DNA from: Gallaecimonas pentaromativorans
GTDB taxonomy: Bacteria; Pseudomonadota; Gammaproteobacteria; Enterobacterales; Gallaecimonadaceae
Assembly (NCBI RefSeq): GCF_003751625.1
Contig: NZ_RJUL01000002.1
Location: forward strand, 434,001 to 498,000
Direction of reading: 5' to 3'
DNA length: 64,000 bases
The stretch's first letter is position 1; every line of letters starts with the position of its first letter. A program made the translations under genes and the position numbers. This document shows positions 55,038 to 64,000 of this stretch, in pieces. Under the pieces are notes generated by a model. That model was not told the origin of the DNA, ran no database searches, and was given only the letters and a program-made list of their open reading frames with translations.

Positions 55038-56111
55038 TTACCCACCTGAAAGCTGATGCTTGCCCTCAAACCGCTTTGCCAAAAAGCGCGCCAGCGACGG
55101 GCCAAACATCAGCACCAGCAAAAAGCGCAGGGTTTGCATGGCCATCACAAAGGAAATATCCACATGGGTGCCGGCCGAGATAATGGCGATGGCATCCATG
55201 CCGCCGGGGCTGGTGGCGAGGTAGGCGGTCAAAGGGTCTACGCCCAAAAACCGTACCAGCAGGTAGCCGATACCGGCGCACAGGGTCATCAAGAAGACGA
55301 TGGCAAGGATCATGGGCAGCAGGGCGCGGCGGGCCGTTTTAAGGGTGCTGCTGGTAAAGCCAAGGCCCACATGCCAGCCGAGGGTGGCGTAGGCCATGGC
55401 CAGCAGCCACTTGGGCAGCACCAACTGGTAACCGAGGCCCAGATGCAGCGCCGCGCCAATCACCATGGCCAGCAGCAGCGGCCCGGAGGGAAAGCCGGTG
55501 CGCCGCCCGGCAAAGGTAATGCCAAGAGCCAGCAGCAGCGTCACCCAAAGGCCGGGCCACAGCGCTCTGCTTGCCGCGGCGGCGGTCGCCGCCCCTGGGG
55601 GCAGCTCGGTTGCAAAATGCGCCACCAATGAGGCGGTGATGGCCACCATCAGCACCCGCAGGTATTGCATCAGGGCCACCAGGCGCACGTCGGCATTGGC
55701 GCTCCCTTCGGCCATCACCACCATGGCCGAGGCGGCGCCGGGGTAGATGCCCCAAAGGCCGGTGGTACCGGGCAGCCAAGGCCCCTTGCACAATAGCCAG
55801 CCGAGCAGGGAACTCACCACCAGCACGCCCAGGATAATGGCCAAATAGAGCCAGGCATCGCTTAAGAGACTGTGCAGTAGATTGGCGGAAATGGCGGCGG
55901 CTACCATCAGGCCGATAAGGCTCTGGGCCAGGCTGTAAACGGGCTTGGCAATGGCCAGGCGGTGGCCCCGTACCCCCATCACAATGCCGCCCAGCATCGG
56001 TCCGAGCAGCAAGGCTGCCGGTAGGTGCAACAGATCCAGGGGCAGTGAAAAGGCCGCAGATAACAACAGCAAGAGTGCCCAGGAACGGGCCTTGGGGAGC
56101 GCAGAGAACAA
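55038..56111 (-). CDS. AbrB-family membrane protein
   Basis: A 357-residue polytopic protein of the AbrB (ammonia monooxygenase-related) family, with two homologous halves of about five helices each. Each half contains a conserved PAALLLGPMLGGIVMG-like or PSGPLLLAMVIGAAL-like stretch, and TSPGGMDAIAII lies near the end. E. coli AbrB is a presumed regulator or transporter. The substrate is unknown. It is a single-gene unit. Confidence 0.88.
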   Translation of the reverse strand: MFSALPKARSWALLLLLSAAFSLPLDLLHLPAALLLGPMLGGIVMGVRGHRLAIAKPVYSLAQSLIGLMVAAAISANLLHSLLSDAWLYLAIILGVLVVSSLLGWLLCKGPWLPGTTGLWGIYPGAASAMVVMAEGSANADVRLVALMQYLRVLMVAITASLVAHFATELPPGAATAAAASRALWPGLWVTLLLALGITFAGRRTGFPSGPLLLAMVIGAALHLGLGYQLVLPKWLLAMAYATLGWHVGLGFTSSTLKTARRALLPMILAIVFLMTLCAGIGYLLVRFLGVDPLTAYLATSPGGMDAIAIISAGTHVDISFVMAMQTLRFLLVLMFGPSLARFLAKRFEGKHQLSGG

Positions 56112-56199
56112 CGGAGCCTCCTTTGAGGCCCCATAACATGCCCGAGCGCTGCCCGGCTGTCAAAACGGCCGGGCTAAATTCACCCTTACAAAAAACGGA

Positions 56200-57312
56200 T
56201 CAGCTGCTGACCATCTTGCGAAAGCGCCGAAAAGCCACCCAGAAAAACACCAGCCCGGTGGCCACCACCGCCAGCATCTGCGGCCAGACAATGCCAATAC
56301 CGGCGCCCCGGTAGAGTACCGCCTGGGCCATGGCCACAAAGTGGGTGGAGGGCACCAGCTGCATGATGTGTTGCAGTAGCACCGGCATGGAATCAAGGGG
56401 CGTGGTGCCACCGGACAGCAACTGCATCACCACAAAGGTGGGCATGGCCAAGAGGCCAAACTGGGGCATGGTGCGGGCCAGGGTGGCCAGCAATATGCCA
56501 AGGGAAGTCACCGAGCCCAAATACAACAAGGTGCCCAGCACAAAAAGCGGCACCGTACTGCTGGCTATGGGCACCCCCAGTACCCCTTTAACCATGCCGA
56601 AGATGGCCAGCACCACCGCCACCAAAATAACCAGGCCGTTGGCCCAGACCTTGGCAGCCATGATTTCGCTGGCCGACAGCGGCATCACCAGCAGGTGCTC
56701 AAGGGTGCCGTGCTCGCGCTCGCGGATAACGGCGGCGCCGGTGAGAATAACCGCCAGCAGGGTGACGTTGTTCACCAGCTGCATGATGGCGTTAAACCAG
56801 GTGGTGTCGAGGTTGGGGTTAAAGTAGGCGCGGGTAACCAGGCTGACCTTGGTGCTTAGATCAAGGCCGAAATACTCGCTGATGGTCTGGGCCACTATCT
56901 GCTGAATGTACTCGGCCCCGGAGCCAGCCTGGCTCATGGCCGAGGCGTCAACCTGCAAGGCGAGCTCGGAGCTGCGCCCGGCGCGAAGGTCGGCGGCAAA
57001 GTTGGGGGGGATTTGCAGCACAAAGGTAACCTTGCCCTGCTCCATCAGGGTGTCGATATCTTGCCCTGAGGAAAGCCGCCGCGCCTCTTTGAAGTACGGC
57101 GGTAAAAAGGCCTGGTCGAGGCGCTCGGAGAGCGCGCTTTGGTCAAGATCTTCAATGGCAATGGAGGCATTTTTCACCTCGGTATTGGCCCCTTTACTGA
57201 CCGAATAAAGGGCCAGGGTGAAGGTGTAGATAATAAGCACCACCAGCACCGGATCTTTTAATACGCTCCAAAGCTCCTTGACCCCAAGGGCATAAACGTT
57301 ACGCCAGTTCAT
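56200..57312 (-). CDS. ABC-2 type export permease (YhhJ-like)
   Basis: A 370-residue permease. One helix at about residues 20-40 is followed by a large extracytoplasmic domain (about 45-180). Five helices follow in the C-terminal half, with the ABC-2 signature REREHGTLEHLLVMPLSASEIMAAK. It overlaps the RbbA-type gene by 4 nt (ATGA) and forms the last gene of an exporter operon with rbbA and a HlyD-type adaptor, as yhiI-rbbA-yhhJ does in E. coli. Confidence 0.92.
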   Translation of the reverse strand: MNWRNVYALGVKELWSVLKDPVLVVLIIYTFTLALYSVSKGANTEVKNASIAIEDLDQSALSERLDQAFLPPYFKEARRLSSGQDIDTLMEQGKVTFVLQIPPNFAADLRAGRSSELALQVDASAMSQAGSGAEYIQQIVAQTISEYFGLDLSTKVSLVTRAYFNPNLDTTWFNAIMQLVNNVTLLAVILTGAAVIREREHGTLEHLLVMPLSASEIMAAKVWANGLVILVAVVLAIFGMVKGVLGVPIASSTVPLFVLGTLLYLGSVTSLGILLATLARTMPQFGLLAMPTFVVMQLLSGGTTPLDSMPVLLQHIMQLVPSTHFVAMAQAVLYRGAGIGIVWPQMLAVVATGLVFFWVAFRRFRKMVSS

Positions 57313-59984
57313 GCTTCCTGCTCCTTCATCACCAGCACGCTAAGGGCAATAAAGCCCACGCCAAAGCCCAGCAGCATCAACAGGCTTGGCAGCAGCTCGT
57401 CAAACCCCAGGCCTTTGGCAAAAGTGCCCACGCTGATGGTGTTGAAATAAGCCGAAGGAAACACCATGCCCATCACCTTGGCCGAGCCGGTTAAAGACGC
57501 CATGGGCACGATAAGGCCGGAGAAATTCACTGCCGGCATGATGGAGAGGATGGCGGCGGCAAAAAGCGCCGCCACCTGGGTTTTGACAAAGGCAGAAATA
57601 AGTAGCCCAAAGCCGGTGGTGGCCACCACATACAAAAGTGCCCCCAGCAGCAGGGTAAAGAGGTTGCCGGTTACCGGCACCCGGAACAAAAACAGCGCCA
57701 GCAGCAACATGCTAAGGGCGTTGATGCAGGCAATCAGCACGTAGGGCAGCTGCTTACCCAACAAAAACTCCAGGCGGGTGGTGGGGGTGGCGTAGAGGTT
57801 CAAAATCGAGCCCAGCTCCTTTTCCCGCACCACGCCAACGGCGGTGAGAATGGCCGGGATAAGGGCCAGCAGCAGCATCATCACCCCCGGCACCATGGCG
57901 TTGACGCTTTTAAAATCCTGGTTGTAGCGAAACCGGGTTTGCAGGTTCAGGTTGGTGTGGCTGCCAAGGCCCTGGCCGCTCAAGAACTGGTTAAAGACCC
58001 CTTGCACATAGCTGCGGGCGGTTTCGCCGCGAAACGGCATGGCGCCGTCGAGCCAGGCGGCAAGCTCGGTGGGTTTGTTGGCGGCAAGGTCGCGGCCAAA
58101 CCCCGGCGGTATGGCCAGCACCACTTTGAGCTCGCCGCTTTTAAGCCGCCGCTGGGCCTCGGCCTCACTGGATACCGGCGCCTGCTCGCTAAAGTAGCGC
58201 GAACCGCGAAACTCCTCGACAAAAGCGCGGCTCTGGGGGCTTTGGTCCTGGTCAAACACCCCGTAGGCCAGGTTTTCCACGTCAAAGGAAATGCCGTAGC
58301 CAAACACAATCATCAACAGCACCGTGCCCAGCATGGCAAAGGCCAGGCGGATGGGGTCGCGCTTGATTTCCATACCCTCACGCCGGGCGTAGGCCCAGAG
58401 CCTGCCAAGGGAAAAGGCGGCCGGTTTGGCGCCGGGGGCGGGCTCCTTGGTTACCGGCAGCTCGCCGTCTGCCGCTGCCGGCTGGGCCTTTTCAAGGTAA
58501 TGAATAAAGGCCCCTTCAAGATCTGGCGCGCCGCTTTTTTGCACCAGTTCGGCCGGTGGGTCCTGGGCGAGAATTTTACCGGCGTGCATCAGGGAAATGC
58601 GGTCGCAGCGGCCAGCCTCGTTCATAAAGTGGGTGGAGATAAAGATGGTGACCCCGTCATGGCGCGACAGCTCATGAAGGAGGGTCCAGAACTGGTCGCG
58701 GGCCTGGGGGTCCACCCCGGAGGTGGGCTCGTCGAGGATAAGCAAGCGGGGGCTGTGGAGCACCGCCACCGCCAGTTGCAGCCGCTGCTTGATGCCAAGA
58801 GGCAGCTCGCCGGCGTTTTGGTCTGCCACCTTTTCCAGGGTAAAGCGCGCCAACAGCGCCTTGATGCGCTCGGCTGGCGCTGCGATGTGGTAGAGCTTGG
58901 CGTGCAGCTCCAGGTTCGCCCGTACCGTCAGCTCGCCATAAAGAGAAAAAGCCTGGGTCATGTACCCCACCTTGGCCCGCATCGCCAGGCTGTGCTGGGT
59001 AACCGGCTCGCCAAAGATGCTGGCGCTGCCTTGTGTGGGCGGCAGCAAGCCGGTGAGCATCTTCATGGTGGTGGTTTTACCGCAGCCATTGGAGCCCAAA
59101 AAGCCGAAGATCTCCCCCTGGCGGATATTCAACGACACGTCGCTGACGGCGGTAAAGTCGCCGAAACGGCAGGTAAGCCCCTTGGCCTCAATGGCCAGCG
59201 GCCGCGCTTTGTCATCAAGCGGCAGGGGCGTAAAAGGCTGGGCCGCGCCGCCGGCTCTTAGGGCAACAAAGGCGGCGTCGAGGTTGTCGGTACCGGTGTT
59301 GGCCAGCAGCCCTTTGGGGGTATCGAGGGCGAGAATGCGGCCATCGTCCAGCGCCATCACCTCGTCTAGCATCATCGCCTCTTCCATATAGGCGGTGGCC
59401 ACCACCAGGCTCATTTGCGGCCGGGCGCGGCGAATGCCCTCAACCAGCGCCCAGAACTGGCGGCGGCTAAGCGGGTCGACCCCGGTAGTGGGCTCGTCCA
59501 GCAGCAACAGTTTGGGGTCGTGAATAAGGGCGCAGCACAGCCCCAGCTTTTGCTTCATGCCGCCGGAGAGCTTGCCGGCCGGCCGGTCTTTGAAGGCCCA
59601 AAGATGGGTGGCTTTTAATAGTTGCTCGCCGCGCCGCGCCCGTTCTGCGGCGCTATGGCCAAAGAGCCGGCCAAAAAAATCGAGGTTTTCCCACACCGAT
59701 AAGGTGGGATAGAGGTTCTTACCCAGGCCCTGGGGCATGTAGGCGATATCGGCGCAGACGTTGCGCCGGGCCTGGCTTGAGGCCATATCCGCCCCCAGCA
59801 CCACTACCCTGCCCTGCTGCAAGGCCTTGGTGCCGGCGATAAGGTCCAGCAAGGTGGATTTACCCACCCCGTCGGGGCCGATGATGCCAAGGCTGGCGCC
59901 GCTTTTAAGCGTAAGGGCGGCGTCAATCAGGGCCCGGGTCTCACCGTAACGGTGGCTGACCCCATCGAGCGCGATGGCGTTCAT
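57309..59984 (-). CDS. rbbA: ABC transporter ATPase-permease fusion (RbbA-like)
   Basis: An 891-residue fusion of two ABC ATPase domains (residues about 1-240 and 260-500) with an ABC-2 permease (about 530-890). The Walker A motifs are GPDGVGKST and GSNGCGKTT. The first signature is LSGGMKQ, but the second is degenerate (LPLGIKQ). E. coli RbbA (911 residues) has the same layout and was described as a ribosome-associated ATPase, though this context indicates membrane export. The gene overlaps both neighbours by 4 nt. Confidence 0.93.
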   Translation of the reverse strand: MNAIALDGVSHRYGETRALIDAALTLKSGASLGIIGPDGVGKSTLLDLIAGTKALQQGRVVVLGADMASSQARRNVCADIAYMPQGLGKNLYPTLSVWENLDFFGRLFGHSAAERARRGEQLLKATHLWAFKDRPAGKLSGGMKQKLGLCCALIHDPKLLLLDEPTTGVDPLSRRQFWALVEGIRRARPQMSLVVATAYMEEAMMLDEVMALDDGRILALDTPKGLLANTGTDNLDAAFVALRAGGAAQPFTPLPLDDKARPLAIEAKGLTCRFGDFTAVSDVSLNIRQGEIFGFLGSNGCGKTTTMKMLTGLLPPTQGSASIFGEPVTQHSLAMRAKVGYMTQAFSLYGELTVRANLELHAKLYHIAAPAERIKALLARFTLEKVADQNAGELPLGIKQRLQLAVAVLHSPRLLILDEPTSGVDPQARDQFWTLLHELSRHDGVTIFISTHFMNEAGRCDRISLMHAGKILAQDPPAELVQKSGAPDLEGAFIHYLEKAQPAAADGELPVTKEPAPGAKPAAFSLGRLWAYARREGMEIKRDPIRLAFAMLGTVLLMIVFGYGISFDVENLAYGVFDQDQSPQSRAFVEEFRGSRYFSEQAPVSSEAEAQRRLKSGELKVVLAIPPGFGRDLAANKPTELAAWLDGAMPFRGETARSYVQGVFNQFLSGQGLGSHTNLNLQTRFRYNQDFKSVNAMVPGVMMLLLALIPAILTAVGVVREKELGSILNLYATPTTRLEFLLGKQLPYVLIACINALSMLLLALFLFRVPVTGNLFTLLLGALLYVVATTGFGLLISAFVKTQVAALFAAAILSIMPAVNFSGLIVPMASLTGSAKVMGMVFPSAYFNTISVGTFAKGLGFDELLPSLLMLLGFGVGFIALSVLVMKEQEA

Positions 59985-60952
59985 GAGGCAAAGGGCGATT
60001 TGAGGTTGTCAGGCCAGGGTTGGCTGGCGTCGAGCTTGATCCAGGTTTCCCCCGGCAGGCCGGTTTTCACCTGCTTGATGTGTTCTTTAAGCAGGCTGAC
60101 CGGGATCCGCACCTTGACCCTGAACATCAGTTTCTCGCGCTCGTCCTTGGTCTCGACCTGCTTGGGGGTGAATTGGGCTTCGGCGGCCACAAAACTCACG
60201 GTGGCGGGGATGGGTTTGTCGGGGATGGCGTCCATCACGATGCGCGCGTCGCTGCCCAAGGCCACTTTGCCGGCCACGGTTTGCGGCAGGAAGATGGACA
60301 TGGTCACATCGGTCAAATCAAGCAAATTCAGTACCTTGCCGCCAGCGCCAAGCACCTCGCCGACGTTGGCAAGCTTGTATTGGATACGGCCATCGCGGGG
60401 GGCGTGCAAGGTGGCTTCGTCAATCTGGGTTTGCAGGGTTTCGACCCCGGCTTGTGCTTCTTCAATGGCGCCTTGGGCGGCAACCGCCTGGGCCTTGGCG
60501 GCGGTCAGGCCAGCGCTTGCCACCTGAAAACTGGACTCGGCTTCGTCATATTGGGCGCGGGCGATGAGCTTTTTCTTTAAAAGCTCTTTGGCCCGCTCAA
60601 ATTGCACCTTGGCCAGATTAAGCTGGCTTTTGGCCTGCTCCACTTGGGCCTTGGCGCTTTCGAGGTTGTCGCGGGTTTGACGCTCTTTGGCCTGGGCCTG
60701 GCGCAGCTGGGCGCTTAGGGTATCAGTGTCCATTTTCGCCACCACTTGGCCTTGGGTGACAAAATCGCCCTCGTCGACCAGCAGTTCCACCAGGCGGCCG
60801 CCGTTCTTGGTGGCGATGTCCAGTGAGGTGGCCTCGATACGACCGTTACCGGAGGCAAAGCCCTCCGGAGTTTTGGGCACCAGCAGCTTTTGCCCGGCCC
60901 AGACTGCTGCGGCAATGGCCACCACCAGCACCACAATTACGCCCTTGCGCAT
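59981..60952 (-). CDS. HlyD-family periplasmic adaptor (YhiI-like)
   Basis: A 323-residue membrane-fusion protein with an N-terminal anchor helix ([20 protein letters not shown]), a lipoyl/barrel-sandwich domain split by a long coiled-coil hairpin (about residues 75-200, many Ala/Gln/Lys heptads), and a beta-barrel domain. It bridges the inner-membrane ABC exporter to an outer-membrane channel. It is the first gene of the three-gene operon. A diverged copy of its start lies at 61784-61846. Confidence 0.92.
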   Translation of the reverse strand: MRKGVIVVLVVAIAAAVWAGQKLLVPKTPEGFASGNGRIEATSLDIATKNGGRLVELLVDEGDFVTQGQVVAKMDTDTLSAQLRQAQAKERQTRDNLESAKAQVEQAKSQLNLAKVQFERAKELLKKKLIARAQYDEAESSFQVASAGLTAAKAQAVAAQGAIEEAQAGVETLQTQIDEATLHAPRDGRIQYKLANVGEVLGAGGKVLNLLDLTDVTMSIFLPQTVAGKVALGSDARIVMDAIPDKPIPATVSFVAAEAQFTPKQVETKDEREKLMFRVKVRIPVSLLKEHIKQVKTGLPGETWIKLDASQPWPDNLKSPFAS

Positions 60953-61073
60953 AACTCAATCCTTGTGTTGTTTTGTGCATCCTAACCGGCCACAGGTCGG
61001 TCCTCTTTGCTTGATATCAAAGTTCAGTGAAAAAGGCTGCCTGTTCAAGGGCTTTTTAAGGATAAAAGGCCAG

Positions 61074-61098
61074 AAAAAAGCCCCCGAAGGGGCTTTTT
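61074..61098. terminator. Terminator of the isochorismatase-family gene
   Basis: A GCCCC / GGGGC stem with a CGAA loop, A6 and T5 flanks. The stop codon of the leftward gene lies at its right edge. Confidence 0.85.
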
Positions 61099-61703
61099 CA
61101 GCTCAGCAGGGTGAGGAACTCGCTGGCGCTCATGGGCTTGGAGAACATGGGGTAGTCGTACTTGAGGGCGTTGTCGTGCTCTTCCTGGGAGGTGGCGGCG
61201 GCGCAGTCGCTCAAGGTTATCACCTCATAGCCGTTCTCGTAGGCGCTGCGCATGGTGGACTCGACGCAGCAGTTGGTCAAAAAGCCCCCCAGCACCACGG
61301 TTTTAATGCCTTTGCTGCGCAGCATGAAATCAAGGTTGGTGCTGGCGAAGGTGTCGAGGCCCCGCTTGCCCTCCACCACAGTATCGCCAGCCTTGGGGCT
61401 GAGTTTGTCGCAGATGGCGGCGCCCCAACTGCCTTTGACAAAGGCCTTGCCGTCTACCACCCCTTTGAGGATGCCGTAGGGGTGGCGCGTTATCTCGGCG
61501 TAACCGTCGGCAAAGTGGATGGGGGCATGCATGATGGTGACGCCGCAGGCGCGGCATTGGTCCACCACGCTTTGGGTTTTGGCCAGCATGTCGGTGCTGG
61601 CCATCACGCCTTGCACCGCGTCGTGCAGCACGCCGCCGGGGGTGGTGAAGTCGTTTTGGTATTCGATGAGCACCAGTGCGGTAGTCTGGGGTTGAATGGT
61701 CAT
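61098..61703 (-). CDS. Isochorismatase-family cysteine hydrolase
   Basis: A 201-residue cysteine hydrolase. The Asp-Lys-Cys triad is visible: D in IEYQNDF (residue about 17), K in VVEGKRGLDTF (about 108), and Cys in GGFLTNCCVESTMR (about 141), in which two cysteines are adjacent. Relatives hydrolyse nicotinamide, ureas and other small amides. The ATG at 61703 has AAGGAG 7 nt upstream; the frame is open to 61949 but that extension looks non-coding. Confidence 0.9.
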   Translation of the reverse strand: MTIQPQTTALVLIEYQNDFTTPGGVLHDAVQGVMASTDMLAKTQSVVDQCRACGVTIMHAPIHFADGYAEITRHPYGILKGVVDGKAFVKGSWGAAICDKLSPKAGDTVVEGKRGLDTFASTNLDFMLRSKGIKTVVLGGFLTNCCVESTMRSAYENGYEVITLSDCAAATSQEEHDNALKYDYPMFSKPMSASEFLTLLS

Positions 61704-62079
61704 GACATCTCCTTCGCCAATGGGGTGTGAGTGGAGCCTGGCAAGGTTGGCCATGGGCATAAGCGCCTTGCCTGGCTCTAGCCTTACCAGCCTTGCCCGG
61801 CCAAGGCAATGGCCGCCATCGGCACCACAATCACGCCATTGCGCATGGCACCTGCTTTCCAGGCATATCCCTAACCTAAAACATTCAAGAAAAACAAAGC
61901 ATTGCTTGTATTCAAGCTTTACTCCGATGGTGGCGTTGCCCAGAGCCATTACAAAATGTGGATTACCTTTCCCGAAAAGTCTCAGCTCAGTTTTTTGAGA
62001 ACAAAGGCCAAAACGTCTTTGACAGCCGTCTTTACATGCACTTTTACTTAATCAAGCAAAGGACAGCAGCGAGAACAAC
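61704..62079. other. Intergenic region with a HlyD leader remnant
   Basis: A stretch of 376 bp. It contains the 63-bp gene remnant described next. The remainder shows short GC-rich inverted motifs near 61735-61800 and nothing else I can name. Confidence 0.5.
61784..61846 (-). pseudogene. Duplicated, truncated leader of a HlyD-family gene
   Basis: The 20-codon ORF encodes MRNGVIVVPMAAIALAGQGW and then stops. Compared with the start of the adaptor at 60952, the first 42 nt agree at 37 positions, followed by a 9-nt gap and a shared GCCGGGCAA. It is therefore a relic of a duplicated adaptor gene, now separated from the intact one by the isochorismatase gene. Confidence 0.65.
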
Positions 62080-63276
62080 ATGGACAACTGCCAGCACATA
62101 CTTTACCTACCCGGCCTGGGGTACGAGTTCAATAACGCATCGGTGAAAACCTACGCCGGACGTTTTATGAAAGCCCTGGACGAGCAGCACCCCAACGCCA
62201 GCCTGCGTTTTTTGCTCAAAAGTGAGGAGGAAACCCTGGCCAGTGGCGACACCGTTACCGTGGTGAGTGTGTTGGAAGACAACGGCCAGCAGCAACAAGA
62301 GCGCTACCGGTTCTACGAGTTTCGCTACGCCCCCTGGTTGACAGCCCAATGGCAACAAAGCAGCCCGCTGCGCCAATACCTGAGCCTGAGCTTTACCCTG
62401 CTGGGCCGCTTGCCGTTGGCACTGAGAAGCCTATTAGGTTACGCCGCCCACGCGCCACTGACCGCCCGCCTGCAGGGGGCCTACTTTCTGGTGCTGTTTT
62501 TTATGATGAGCTTGGTGCTGTTCTTACTGGCACCGGCAGCGCTGTTGGCGGCAACCGAGCTTCTTGCCGGGTATTTTCCTCAGCTCAAAGAGTGGTTAAG
62601 CGGCCAGCTGCAATGGGCCGACCAGCTGAGTCATTGGGCGCAAGGACTGTTGGTGATTTTTACCGGTCTGGCCCTGGTCAAAGGTGACACAACCTCGGTG
62701 GTCAAAACCCTTACCGGCGAGATGATGTCAGCACACCATTATCTTTCCTTTGCCCAGCAGCGGCTGGTGATCCAGGGGCGCTTGAGCGCCTTACTCGAAC
62801 ATATTGCCGAAACCCGTAATCAGGCGGTGGCGATCCACGCTTATAGCTTTGGCTCCATCATCGCTCTTGATAACTTGTTTCCCCACCAGGGGCCGGTGCC
62901 GGTGCGGGTCTGCCAGACGGTCAGGCATCTGGTTACCATCGGCTGCCCCCTCGATTTCATCAACACCTACTGGCCGCACTATCTCAATCGCTCCCCCAAG
63001 ACGCCACTGCCCCTGGAAAGTTGGACCAATATCCATTCGCCCCTGGATGTTCTGTCCAGCCAGCTGTTCAGACCGGGCCAAAACCTGCCTTTTGCCCTTG
63101 CACCACAAACTCACTGCGAGGATCTATGCTACCGGCTGATGGCTAACGAACAGCTGGGGCCCTGGCAGATACTGACCTTGGTTGGCCTTAAGAGCCATGG
63201 TGGTTATTGGGACCCGGATCCCCAGGCAGGCAGTTGCCTGCAATTGCTCACTCCTAGGTTGTTGCCCGGCGAATAG
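62080..63276 (+). CDS. Membrane-spanning hydrolase-like protein
   Basis: A 398-residue protein that I cannot assign to a family with confidence. The N-terminus starts ILYLPGLGYEFNN, like a lipase oxyanion strand. One or two helices follow at about residues 130-170, and perhaps another at 190-205. IHAYSFGSIIALD near residue 253 is a GxSxG-like elbow with Ala in the first Gly position. SPLDVLSS and LKSHGGYW (about 315 and 372) could supply the Asp and His. This would be an alpha/beta hydrolase interrupted by a membrane segment. No clear ribosome site; the ATG at 62080 gives the first core strand. Confidence 0.6.
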   Translation: MDNCQHILYLPGLGYEFNNASVKTYAGRFMKALDEQHPNASLRFLLKSEEETLASGDTVTVVSVLEDNGQQQQERYRFYEFRYAPWLTAQWQQSSPLRQYLSLSFTLLGRLPLALRSLLGYAAHAPLTARLQGAYFLVLFFMMSLVLFLLAPAALLAATELLAGYFPQLKEWLSGQLQWADQLSHWAQGLLVIFTGLALVKGDTTSVVKTLTGEMMSAHHYLSFAQQRLVIQGRLSALLEHIAETRNQAVAIHAYSFGSIIALDNLFPHQGPVPVRVCQTVRHLVTIGCPLDFINTYWPHYLNRSPKTPLPLESWTNIHSPLDVLSSQLFRPGQNLPFALAPQTHCEDLCYRLMANEQLGPWQILTLVGLKSHGGYWDPDPQAGSCLQLLTPRLLPGE

Positions 63277-63375
63277 ACCAAGGGGCGTGCAATGGCTCAA
63301 AAAGGCGGTGATAACAGTTCGACAACAGATTGATCTCCTTGGTAGTCTCGCCCTTTTTCCAGCACAAGAACCGCC

Positions 63376-64000
63376 ATGCTACTGAACCCGGTTATTCTCT
63401 CCGTCGTCCTGCTGCTTGTTCTGAGCATTTGCCGCATCAACGTGGTGGTGGCCCTGGCGTTGTCGGCCCTGGCGGCGGGGCTTTGTGGCGGCCTTGGCCT
63501 GGACGCTACCCTCAAGGCCTTTACCGGCGGTTTGGGTAACGGCGCCGAAATTGCCCTGGCCTACGCCATGCTGGGGGCCTTTGCGGTGGCCATTGCCCGC
63601 TCCGGCATCACCGAGTGGGGCGCGGCGCAAATCATCAGCAAACTGGGCACGACCCCCAGCCCAAAGCGCCAGGCCGCGGTAAAAGCCACAATTTTGCTGG
63701 TGATCATGACCATGGCGGTGATGTCGCAAAACCTCATTCCCATCCACATCGCCTTTATTCCTATTCTGATCCCGCCGCTGCTGGGGGTGCTGGCCGACCT
63801 TAAAGTCGACCGTCGCCTGGTGGCCTGTATTATCACTTTTGGCCTCACCACCCCTTATATGGCGCTGCCGGTGGGTTTTGGCTCCATATTCCTCAACCAG
63901 CTTATCTACCCCAACCTTACCAACAACGGCCTTAGCATCGACATCAACGAGCTGCCCAAGGCGATGCTTATTCCGGCGGTGGGTATGGTGGTGGGGCTGC
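63376..64000 (+). CDS. NhaC-type Na+/H+ antiporter family protein (partial)
   Basis: The first 208 residues of an integral membrane protein; the gene runs off the right edge. It opens LLNPVILSVVLLLVLSICRINVVVALALSAL, and contains ALAYAMLGAFAVAIARSG and VMSQNLIPIHIAFIPILIPP, which resemble the Na+/H+ antiporter family related to NhaC and Bacillus YuiF. Seven or so helices are visible. It probably exchanges Na+ or an amino acid for protons. The ATG at 63376 lies about 10 nt after a weak AGCACAAG region. Confidence 0.8.
   Translation, partial: MLLNPVILSVVLLLVLSICRINVVVALALSALAAGLCGGLGLDATLKAFTGGLGNGAEIALAYAMLGAFAVAIARSGITEWGAAQIISKLGTTPSPKRQAAVKATILLVIMTMAVMSQNLIPIHIAFIPILIPPLLGVLADLKVDRRLVACIITFGLTTPYMALPVGFGSIFLNQLIYPNLTNNGLSIDINELPKAMLIPAVGMVVGL

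Overview
The window reads as one chromosomal stretch of a GC-rich gammaproteobacterium. The support is the rnfABCDGE-nth operon order, a MotY-type sodium-motor T-ring protein, an uvrB gene, a LysC-type aspartokinase under a lysine riboswitch, an RbbA-type ABC fusion and tRNA-Asn genes that encode their own CCA. The combination suggests a marine or brackish Aeromonadales/Alteromonadales-like organism (Gallaecimonas-like is my guess from general knowledge, not a database result). Most genes are high-GC and tightly packed. The clear exception is roughly 50.9-53.7 kb, which is AT-rich and looks acquired.

Layout. 0.1-9.1 kb: housekeeping genes (a KAS III-like synthase, an RDD membrane protein, cysteine synthase, CorA, the queE/queC/queD genes for the 7-deazaguanine precursor, a hydrolase, the Rho inhibitor Rof). 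9.2-17.4 kb: a redox and electrophile-detoxification cluster bounded by two LysR regulators (two DsbA-like proteins, an Old Yellow Enzyme, an MFS pump, an FAD monooxygenase, an AhpD-like protein, a peroxiredoxin). 17.5-19.9 kb: feoA-feoB and a Cys-rich partner with a candidate Fur box. 20-24.8 kb: a secreted S1/P1 nuclease, a large lipoprotein, and aspA divergent from a HypT-like LysR. 24.8-28.4 kb: a signalling module of a periplasmic coiled-coil protein divergent from a histidine kinase and a sigma-54 response regulator, with a 16-bp palindrome between two sigma-54-like promoters and a 29-residue membrane peptide after the regulator.

28.4-36.5 kb: uvrB, a MATE pump, three tRNA-Asn genes followed by a 133-bp tandem repeat array built from a terminator and the 3' end of the tRNA, a degenerate GGDEF-EAL protein of CsrD/MshH type, and an EamA exporter. 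36.6-43.9 kb: the Rnf complex, with a repeat-rich RnfC tail, then nth and gloA. 43.9-50.3 kb: motY, rnt, lysC with its lysine riboswitch, a LOG-family protein, rimK with an aspartoacylase-family partner, and a small unknown gene.

50.3-55.0 kb is the accessory region: a cytosine-5 methyltransferase plus an HNH endonuclease with a duplicated winged-helix domain, lying between two inverted copies of a repeat, followed by a TIR-domain-like protein. 55.0-64.0 kb: an AbrB-family membrane protein, an RbbA/YhhJ/HlyD exporter operon, an isochorismatase-family hydrolase, a duplicated HlyD leader remnant, a membrane-spanning hydrolase-like protein and the start of an NhaC-type antiporter cut by the window edge.

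The most interesting items are the tRNA-Asn 3'-end repeat array, the autoregulated sigma-54 envelope circuit, and the restriction-modification/TIR accessory region. No CRISPR array, rRNA, transposase or integrase was seen.
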